Shown piece by piece: positions 55,655 through 64,000 of a stretch of DNA of 64,000 bases; position 1 is the stretch's first letter, and each line of letters opens with the position of its first letter. Position numbers and translations under genes: made by a program. Source of the stretch: Centroberyx gerrardi (Eukaryota > Chordata > Actinopteri > Beryciformes > Berycidae); assembly GCF_048128805.1 (NCBI RefSeq), contig NC_136016.1:18973176-19037175 (forward strand). The letters are read 5' to 3'. The notes beneath the pieces are model-generated. The model saw nothing but the letters and a program-made list of their open reading frames with translations, made no database searches and was not told where the DNA came from.

Positions 55655-58228
55655 TCAGCCCAGCATGTGGCAGCGGCATGCAGTGTGTCGTGGGTCACAG
55701 CAGGGGGCTGCCGATTGGTCTGTGGTGTAGTCAGCTGTGGACACCGATTGGTCGGTGGCAATGTCCCATAATAGCCCCTCCCTCCCCCTGGCGATCCTCT
55801 CCAGGGCTTCCTGGTACTCGGGTGTCCGTGTCTCCAGCGGTGTTTCCTCAGCCTGGTCATGCTCCAGATCAAATATCAATGGCGGGTCATGGAGCTGCTG
55901 CCTCCCTGAGCCGCCACCACATGCTGCAGCTGCACCTGGAGGGCGGCGGGGGGGGGGACAGGTCACTTTAAACTTTTGTTTAAACAAACAAGTCAATTAA
56001 GGAAAAAATCTTATTTATAATGATGGCCTGCCAAGATGCAAAATGCCTCTCGATGGAGAATTGGAGAAAAGGGGAGAAAAATAATGTCATAAAATTATGT
56101 AATAATTCTAACATTATTATTATTTCTTGTTATTATAGTATTATTATATATTATTATTATTTTTGTTGTTGCTGTTATTATAAATAAAAAAGACAGAAAG
56201 ACAAGATAAGATGGCAAGGAGTTTGCAGAAGGCAACAGAAAACACAATAACAAGAGTCACTTGAGCTGCATAATGTCCCACCATCACCAGGAGATATTAA
56301 ACATAACCAGTTATGCTAATGAGATCATTCATTGAGCTAACTAATGCATTAATTAGCAAATATTTCTATGTCTATATAGCCTACTTAATATGAACTCCGC
56401 ATCTTAAAGCATTAAGGAGTTATAGTAGTTCCAAGAAAAACTGGTTTTCCTCATTAATATGCAAATTTATGCAGCAAAGTGCTCCAAAATCATCTACTGT
56501 ATTACTGTATAGGAGGAATCTACGGTGTAAGTATGAAGTTTCTATCATGTATTGCTCTTGAGTTTGATTGTGGTTGCACTATGGACACAAGTGATCAGTA
56601 TTTGAAACATAAATTATACAAAATTATTATAAAAAATAAACTGTACTCCTGAGGTTTACCTGTGATATAGAAGGCTTTATGTTTCCCTGCTCTGACGGCC
56701 TGCAGGTCCCCAAACTTCCCTGCAGCGCCACTATTAGGGTGGAAGAGGAACTACAAGGAAGGAGAGCAGATAATTAGGAGTAACTTCTACAACAAGGCCT
56801 TAACTCAACTGGATATTCCCTGCCAGCATCATTAGGGAACTGATTTATATAAGTGGAAGTTATGTTTATAATAAAGACTTGGTGTTTGAACCTCATGTCC
56901 AGTCTGTTGACCCTGCAGGAGGATATCTGTGGCGTCAATGCCGTCGTAACGTCTGTCTGAGGGAGGATCCAGTCCTGCCAGGGACAGCAGGGTCAGGAAG
57001 ATATCCATCCCACTGGGAGAGGAGAGGAGAGGAGAGAGGAAAGGAGAGGAGAGGAGGAGAGGAGAGGAGAGGAGAGGAGAGGAAAGGAGAGGAGAAGAGG
57101 AGAGGAGAGGAGAGAGGAAAGGAGAGGAGAGGAGGAGAGGAGAGGAGAGGAGAGGAGAGGAAAGGAGAGAGGAAAGGAGAGGAGAAGAGGAGAGGAGAGG
57201 AGAGAGGAAAGGAGAGGAGAGGAGGAGAGGAGAGAGGAAAGGAGAGGAGAGGAGAGGAGGAGAGGAGAGGAGAGAGGAGGAGAGGAGAGGAGAGAGGAAA
57301 GGAGAGGAGAGGAGAGGAGACGAGGAGAGGAGAGGAGAGGAGGAGAGGAGAGGAGAGAGGAAAGGAGAGGAGAGGAGAGGAGAGGAGAGGAGAGAGGAGA
57401 GGAGAGAGGAGGAGAGGAGAGGAGAGAGGAAAGGAGAGGAGAGAGGAAAGGAGAGGAGAGGAGAGGAGGAGAGGAGAGGAGAGAGGAAAGGAGAGGAGAG
57501 GAGAGGAGAGAGGAAAGGAGAGGAGAGGAGAGGAGAGAGGAAAGGAGAGGAGAGGAGGAGAGGAGAGGAGAGGAGAGGAGAGAAAGGAAAGGAAAGAGGA
57601 GGAGAGGAGAAGGAGAGAAGAGAAGAGTGTTTTCCATGATATGTTCATTTTTCTCTTGTTTTGTTAATGAATATCCTGTTCTTGCTCTGTTAAGTGATTT
57701 GTGACAAACATTTTTTGTAAAAACAACAAAAATAAAGGGGGGGGGGGGAGCAGAGGGGATACAAGGAGAGGAGAATCACATCCATGTGCCTGCCTGTAGT
57801 GAACTAGTGATGTCCCTCAGTAAATAGACAGCAGGTAAACCATCACATCCTTTTAAGACTGACTCCCTGAGAGAAACTGAATAGAATCCAGAAACTATTT
57901 ATGTGATTTAAACTAGTCTCTAAGTATTGGGAAAATGAAATTCTTCTCTAAATACCTGAGCAGGGCGGAGCTGGTGGTGTTAGCAGGGATCCTGCCGGGC
58001 CAGTAGGCCACTGTTGGCACCCTGTGACCCCCCTCCCAGGTGGTCCGCTTGGCTGAACCCCCACCTGAAACCATAAATAACTGAAATAAATGGATTCACA
58101 GCAATTGGATATACAGTAGCCAAAGCCAGTATCATTTACCTCTGCTGGTCTGCCACTTCCCTTTGAAGGGCCCTACACTTCCTGCATACTGGCACTTCTG
58201 CTCCCAGGGACCGTTGTCACCTAAACAC

Positions 58229-58277
<49 letters not shown>

Positions 58278-61200
58278 CCACCCAAAAGCACACACATAAG
58301 ACAGGTTGTTCTAGGATAACAATGGCGTGACATTAGCAGTGTTGAGTTGAGTTACCAGTGAACCAGATGAGAGTGCTGTCTCTGTCTGCAGCATCTGAAG
58401 CGCTCTTTACTGCCCCCACCAGGCTGTCCATCTCTCGCAGGCTGGCAGCGTACACTCTGTCATCCTCTGGGCGACCGGCGGGGGGCGGGGCATCGGGAGG
58501 GTGGGGAGGGGCCAATGGGACGTGCATGTGGGCCAAAGCTATGTAGAGCAGATAGGGCTGTCCCCGCTCCCTGGGAAGACAAGATGACACAGTGACAGAC
58601 AACTTTCACTGAGAAATGCTCCTTCAACCGTGTGCCACCATGACCCCAGAGTCTGCAGGTTTTCATTCCGACCAAACACTAAAGCAGCTGTTTTCACTCC
58701 TCTCTGGCTGATGGTGAGCTAGTTATGCTGCATTCCTTTCAAAATCGGAATTAGGAAATTTCCAGCTAGTAGGTCAGAAGTACAACCTCTGTGCTCTCCA
58801 GCGGTCCTGCTCAGAAAAACAAGGTAAGAAACATGGACGCCCGAGAGATTTAATTTGCCTATAATGATATTATGACAATGTTTGCTAGCTGTTTAGCCTG
58901 GGCCGGATTATCCACAGGCCTATATGGCATCGGGCACCAGCCAATTTGCCTTGTTGGGGGGCATCACAGCATTCAAACCACAATTATACCCTTAAAAGTT
59001 TTGTCATATTTTCTTTATATATTACTCTCTGGCGGGAATGCATACACGGCCAAAATTAACCTTTGATACTAAAAAAGAATATAAAGAGAAAGAATCGTGA
59101 TTGGTGTGTAGGTGCCCCCCCACCCCCCCTCACCCCCTCACCCCTCACATTTGAATTTGTCCAGTTCAAGCATTTTGCGCGGGAAGAGAAAAGCCGTTCA
59201 CCGAAAGAGCTGCTGCGAAAAGGTAGGCTGAAAACTACTTTCCTAAGTGTGTTGCCGCAGTCAGGATTTTCTGTTACTAACTGTAAGGGTGAGAGATATT
59301 TTTCACAACTTAAAAGAGTGAAGAACAAACTGGTCGAGTTGATGCTTGTGGAAAGGTTTTCTTTTTGAACTGGATGCGCGGTTTGTGATGCTTATAACAA
59401 CCATAATTTCTAATAGCCTACGCATTGCAATACATTCAGGGATGGACTGGCCATCGGGACTACCGGGAGACTTCCCGGTGGGCCTCTATCTACTCTATAA
59501 ACAGACTGAGAGGGTGTCAGCTTAGTACCGGTGGTTATACAAGTTTTGGTGGCTTAAACAACTGGTTTGGTTAGTTTTTACAACAAGTTTCCCGGCTGGG
59601 CGGTGTTTGGACCTTCGGGCCAATCACAGTGCTTAAAAACGCAAACTCCACCCAACCGGGAAGCTTGGCCACGTTAAACAAACACACATAAAATGACTGG
59701 CACAGTTAAATCTGAGCCGCGGAGCTGACAGGTTGTGTTGTGAAATCACCAGCAAGGATGGCTGGTGTCCGGCCGATTGCGGTGGGCTGGTCTGGACTAC
59801 CGTCCCAGTCTGAATGTGCTGCTCCTTTCACCTTCTGCAGCTCCCACTGTCACCTCACCTCATCTGAACTGACCGCTTGCTACAGTCACTGGGCTTGCTT
59901 TATTTGGTGGTATGTGGGGCCTTGTCCGTGGTGCTGAAGTTGCATTAGATGTCTGTAATGATTTATTTATTTTTAGTCATGCTCTGTAATGGTTTGGCAT
60001 TTATTCTTCATTCAGGCCTTTGAAAATTTATGTTGGAAACAATGATTTTTAGCATGATGTCTTTGATGTGAGTTGCATTCAAATTTGATACAGTATAGCT
60101 CTAAAATGGCATTTGTAGTCAATCTATGGTGTAAAGTAATTTGTTGGTTAGTACATTGTCTTATATTTGTCTAGTATGTGTGTTGAGCCTGTATAGTTTA
60201 AGTTAATGTAAATTTATGATCTTTATTGCCATAGTAAATTTAACTTTTTTGCGTGTAAACTGGAAGGAGGCAGGCACTTCAGGTGTTTTGATGGATTTAA
60301 GGTCATGTACTGCTGAAAACTGAACTGAAGTGCATGCCACCATGTAGACTTAATGTCAGATAACTGCATCTTGGGAAAACCTTGCCCCTTGGAATTGCAT
60401 CTTGCAGAACCATTCCACTGCATTTTTCCAAGTAGGAAGTTGGAACTTCTGACTTAACGACATTTCTGGAACGCAGCATTAGTAAAATCAGCTCCTGTAC
60501 TGATTGGTTAGAATGAAAACCTACACACTTTTGGGTCATGGTTGCACATGACTGAAAACTACTGCGCTAGTCACATGACCTGTTGCTATAGAATGCAGGC
60601 ACATTCCCTTAGCAGACAGCTGCAGGAAGCACAGTTAACCACCCTCACACACACACACACACACACAGTTTCTCCTACTGTGCTACCGCCAGCATTCTGA
60701 CTGTAGGCAAATCTGAAGCGCCCCTCTCTTCTGTCTGGAATGTCAGTCACAGGAGATTAGTCTGTCAAATGTGTGGCTGCTTGTCAGGGTTTGTCCCTGA
60801 ATGCCTCCCTATGTATGTGTGTGTGTGTGAGCGGGTGTCTCTCCCGGACTCTCGTGTCACATTTGAGTTCTTAAGTTTTAAACTTATATACACTGTCTGT
60901 GGATAGACACACACACACACACACACACTTGGCAGACTATGTTTTGCCGACTGCTGAGTCAGTGGACGGTTCACTGACAGGTGAGAGGAGCTTGCTGTCT
61001 TTGAATGGGGAATCAGGACTGGCCAGGCTTTTAAACACACATGTTGCACAACTGGGCGGCTCTGGAAGAAGCTCCAGGTCCAGTAACATCTGTGTTAAAG
61101 TCCTGAAGCTCAGGGCTACATTCGTTCACACTGCATTCGCACTGCAGCAGCCTGTCAACAAGCCACACAGGGAACACAAACAGAAACATTAAGGTTTTTA

Positions 61201-63025
61201 GGCCACACAGGGCTCAGACAAAACAGAGGTTACAGAGAGTTTCATCGCTTCATGATGTGTTTTTGTTTTCATCTAATATGAGGCAGTTAAACCAATGCAA
61301 CCTCATGACTGACAACATTATAGATATGTATATTTGTATGCATTTTATTGTCACATGAGGATGTAGACATTTAGCTGAAGCGCTTATCCAGAGTGACCTG
61401 CATCGAGCGAACATGTAGGGTCTTGCCTATGGTCTCTTTCACATAGCTGTTGCGGGGATCAAACCTATTGACTTCTGGATGTCTGGCCACTCCATAACAC
61501 ATACTATCATGACGCTAATATATATCTTTATTATGCTTTATGTATAGAATTGCAGCTGTGTTGTACCTTGCGTTGTGTATGATCCGGGTTGCGGTGGATT
61601 CGTATTGTTGTGTTAGCGTCCACAGATCCAGAGGCTGCTCCACGATACTGCTGTTTTCAAGCAGAGGAAGGCCCACTTTGGAATAACAGCCCCCATGTAC
61701 GCTCCTCTTCAATCTAGAACATGACAGTAAAACATGATAATAACATAAACGGTGTGTGTGTGTGTGCAGATGTCAAATAGGGACAGGGTTTAGTGTTGGT
61801 TGGGAGGTGGAGAGAGACCGGGAGCGGCACTGAACCCATTTAACCCACACACAGCTCCTGATCTCACTCATTAGGAGGAGAGTCTGTCGGTGTCTGGTAA
61901 ATCATTAGTTGGTTGTGGCTGCCAAAAGGTAAAAATATAAAAATAAACCAAAAAATAAATACATAAAAGACACGTGGACTGATCTCTCTCCATCCCGGGG
62001 GTTCCCACACTCACCTGGACATCAAAGTTGGCAAGTTGGCATGTTTTGGGGTCAGACATGACATTGGTCAAAGACATCATATAGGCCTTATTTTTTTTAC
62101 TTAGGAACTTGTAAAGTCAAGAAATCCTGTTGAAATGGTTCATTTTAAAACTGCTGTTATATCATGCTGTTATATATAGCAAATCTCCATCACAGGCTTT
62201 TCCTCAGGATGTGAAGTATTGATCCTAAGATGAAGAGACATATTGGTGACATTTTGTTGCCATGTCTTAATTTAAAAATCAAGTTCTGTCAAGGCTGTAG
62301 TGGAAATTATATTATACCATTCTGCTTCTCTATGCATGAAGCACTGCCTTATTTCTATGTTGTCTGCTCTCAGTACATTTCCACTGGCTTGAGACAATGG
62401 CTACTGTGTGAAGATGACCCTGGGAACTCTAGCCCGTTTATCTTTGTTTTGCACAGATGTACCCTAATTGTAGAATGTTTCAAGTATAAGAATGTGCCGG
62501 ACTTCTCATGACTCAGCTGTTTCTACTACATGATTATAAGAAGGGTGGACAAAGCTCATTGCTTCGCTCTTTGTCTCACACACTTGCTGGGTGAGCATTG
62601 CGCCTTGCCTGCAGACAATAAAGATATCAGAAGGACAACTTCTCATCTCCAAGTCTCTTTATTACAGAAAACTCCCACCACAAAGGCCATCCATTCATTT
62701 TCAAAAACATTCAAGGCCTTATTTTATTTTTCATCAAATCCACAAACTTTGACGGATTTTCTGTGGGAACCAAAGGAAATTGCTACAGTTAGTGTGTGCG
62801 AATTTCCATGTATTTGGGCATGTGCGTGTGATTATCTGTTAATTATCAGTCACCTAGTAGAACCAGTCCCAGACTGATCTGGAAGTGTGTATACCGTAAG
62901 CACAGAGCCGCACCTGGACACCTGTGCACCTGAGCCACAGGGAACGCAGCGGGGCAGGTCGTATCCGGGTGTGTCTGTGCAGCCCATGTCGTTACTGTAA
63001 GGAACTCCCAAGTAGTAGTCAAAAC
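55655..63025 (-). CDS. arsg: Arylsulfatase G, C-terminal part (last 8 exons)
   Basis: Exons, 5' to 3' on the minus strand: 63025-62914, 61713-61567, 58570-58356, 58220-58140, 58064-57956, 57012-56892, 56750-56660, 55935-55655 (TGA); about 385 aa in phase throughout. Landmarks in order: [71 protein letters not shown] (metal-site Asp-Asn), [12 protein letters not shown] (active-site Lys), [12 protein letters not shown], and the C-terminus [17 protein letters not shown] is a lysosomal sulfatase that removes 3-O-sulfate from N-sulfoglucosamine of heparan sulfate. The CxPSR formylglycine motif and signal peptide lie upstream, off the window. The donor at 56891 (GTTCAA) is weak, and that at 62913 (GTGCGG) is unusual; both are chosen by phase and by match to the family. 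Confidence 0.94.
57017..57625. repeat. 600-bp (GGAGA)n purine tract, pyrimidine on the arsg strand
   Basis: About 610 bases of almost pure purine in GGAGA, GGAGGAGA and GGAAA units with a single C (57321). On the arsg strand it is a continuous pyrimidine tract that runs into the acceptor CTCCCAG of the exon at 57012. Long open frames in both directions are artefacts of the repeat. Confidence 0.95.
58228..58271. repeat. (CA)n next to the arsg 58220 acceptor
   Basis: On the minus strand a (TG)22 run is followed by TTTAG and the exon. Confidence 0.9.
58724..60481. mobile_element. 1.76-kb transposon with TGCTGCRTTCC ends and nested relics
   Basis: The left end TATGCTGCATTCC and the right end GGAACGCAGCATTA are inverted; further in, both sides carry AAGTTGG/CAGAAGT-type stretches. 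Interior starts resembling other hAT ends are visible at about 58898 (GGGCCGGATTATCCACAGGC) and 59438 (CAGGGATGGACTGGCCATCG), so two or more insertions appear nested. Confidence 0.6.
59219..59368 (+). pseudogene. hAT/ZMYM-type transposase C-terminal relic
   Basis: The frame reads [20 protein letters not shown] followed by KRVKNKL. This matches the family pattern of the hAT dimerisation domain (Val-Thr-Asn-x-x-x-Glu-Arg-x-Phe-Ser-x-Leu-Lys-x-Ile/Val-Lys-Asn). Upstream catalytic parts are absent, so it is a broken domesticated-looking fragment without a gene structure around it. Confidence 0.6.
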
Positions 63026-64000
63026 CTGCCAGGAGACGAACACATGATGCAAACATTTGTGGTTTTCCTCTCGGTGGTGTGCAACTTAAACATGGCAGCC
63101 AAAACCTGCCCAACAGACAAAAAGACAATGCAAATCTTTTTTTTTTTTTCTCTCACATGTCTGCTCTATCTTTATATCTCTCTGTCTCACGCCCCAACAT
63201 GCGCATAACATGTCACCACTCCCACAGTTTCACTCTTTCAGTCTGGTTTACGCTGGTCCAAACCTGAAATTATCCAACAGGTAGAAGGTTTTAACCCGTT
63301 GTGAGGCCCTTTTGAGCCTTCTGTCCTCAGGCAAGGCGATCTTGAGAGTTCCTAAGACTCGGCTAAAATGTGTAAAAGGCGACTGGACTTTCACTGTCAT
63401 TGCCCTGCCTGAAGAATTTAGACTGGTTAAAGCTGTGTCAACCTTTAGATCAATTCTCAAAACCCATTTATACCAAAAAGCATTTTCATAATTTGACCTG
63501 TTAATGTGAATACAAACAAATTTTTGCACACCCTGTATATATCCTATAATCTTTCACATATTTCTCATGCTCTCTCATTGTTATATATTGCATATAGATA
63601 TATAATTTCTGATGATTAATTTATATTTTCAACATTTTATTATGCAACTTTGCACTTTGGCAGCTGTAAATTGGAGCGAGAGTTAACTGAAAAATGTGAA
63701 CCTCAATACCCAGAAATCATGTAACATCACGTCAGTAAGCTGCACACGGCACGCTCATGTTTACCAACCCGGACGTCCTGTGATGCTTTATACCAAAGGA
63801 AAAGATCTAATGTTGGTGAGTCCAGCTTTCTCTAGACGGAGCGCTCGCTCACGTTTAGGAGACAGTTTGATGTTTTGATTCAGCAGTTCCTGTGGGCCGA
63901 GAAGTGTCCATACCTGACACCACTCTAACTAACCCTAACCCTAACCCTCACATTTGTGATTTAGGCAGATATGATGGATGTATTTTTACATGAAAATCTT
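63026..64000 (-). other. arsg intron at the right edge
   Basis: I see no exon. The exon that should precede GFDYY was not found here, so it lies to the right. Three telomere-like TAACCC units occur at 63930-63947. Confidence 0.5.
63675..63770. repeat. Dispersed repeat, family B, copy 2
   Basis: Has GAGTTAACTG, ATACCCAGAAAT and AGCTGCACACGGCA in the same order as 50238-50360. Limits are uncertain. Confidence 0.4.

Larger units (their letters stand above)
58571..61566 (-). other. 3-kb arsg intron carrying nested transposon remnants
   Basis: Contains the element at 58724-60481 with a transposase relic, CA runs at 60650-60668 and 60907-60928, and otherwise unremarkable sequence. The SLC16A6 gene that sits inside the mammalian ARSG locus (general knowledge) is not present in this intron. 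Confidence 0.55.

Noticed and set aside
56935-57012. Minus-strand exon as a separate gene
   Set aside because: It is the arsg exon [12 protein letters not shown]..; it joins the neighbours in phase.
56879-57667. Long open frames on both strands (over 200 aa, Glu/Arg/Gly- or Ser/Leu/Pro-rich)
   Set aside because: They come from the GGAGA repeat, which lacks stop codons in several frames. The tract is intronic in arsg.
63930-63947. TAACCC repeats as a telomere
   Set aside because: Only about three units inside an arsg intron; short interstitial copies are common and do not show a chromosome end.

Overview
The window is vertebrate nuclear DNA, almost certainly from a ray-finned fish. Its genes are split into many short exons with GT-AG introns. 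Dinucleotide and pentanucleotide microsatellites are very frequent, short non-autonomous DNA transposons sit in the introns, and the proteins match vertebrate families closely. No bacterial, phage, organellar or viral gene is seen.

Layout: (1) 2-13871, plus strand: the 3' part of a WD40-repeat gene of the WDR49/CFAP337/WDR64 group, 11 exons in the window, 5' end outside. (2) 17638-29463, plus: complete fam20a, 11 coding exons, 535 aa, secretory-pathway pseudokinase. (3) 34573-41427, minus: complete coding part of prkar1a, 10 coding exons, 380 aa, PKA type I-alpha regulatory subunit, with a long 3'UTR to about 32.0 kb and a probable non-coding first exon ending at 43165. (4) 44305-51844, plus: complete wipi1, 12 exons, 443 aa, autophagy PI3P effector. 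(5) 55655-63025, minus: the last 8 exons of arsg (arylsulfatase G), about 385 aa; the N-terminal catalytic half lies beyond the right edge.

The order and relative orientation arsg - wipi1 - prkar1a - fam20a match the human 17q24 block (from general knowledge), so this is a conserved vertebrate synteny block. I could chain every exon by reading frame: donor and acceptor phases agree at each junction listed. Coordinates should be good to the base except where flagged. prkar1a and wipi1 form a head-to-head pair sharing about 1.1 kb that holds two full consensus CREs and six CCAAT boxes. fam20a and prkar1a converge tail to tail, as do wipi1 and arsg.

Non-coding content: at least eleven probable MITE or transposon remnants (mostly hAT-like, one with a perfect 8-bp target-site duplication; three copies of one unnamed family; one Tc1-like end), a transposase relic near 59.3 kb, about 20 tandem copies of a CRE half-site pentamer in a fam20a intron, a 600-bp pyrimidine tract at an arsg splice acceptor, and several near-perfect short inverted repeats. 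I found no clear new biological system. The most useful leads are regulatory: cAMP-response sites at the gene for the cAMP sensor, and simple repeats sitting directly on splice sites in all four recognised neighbouring genes.
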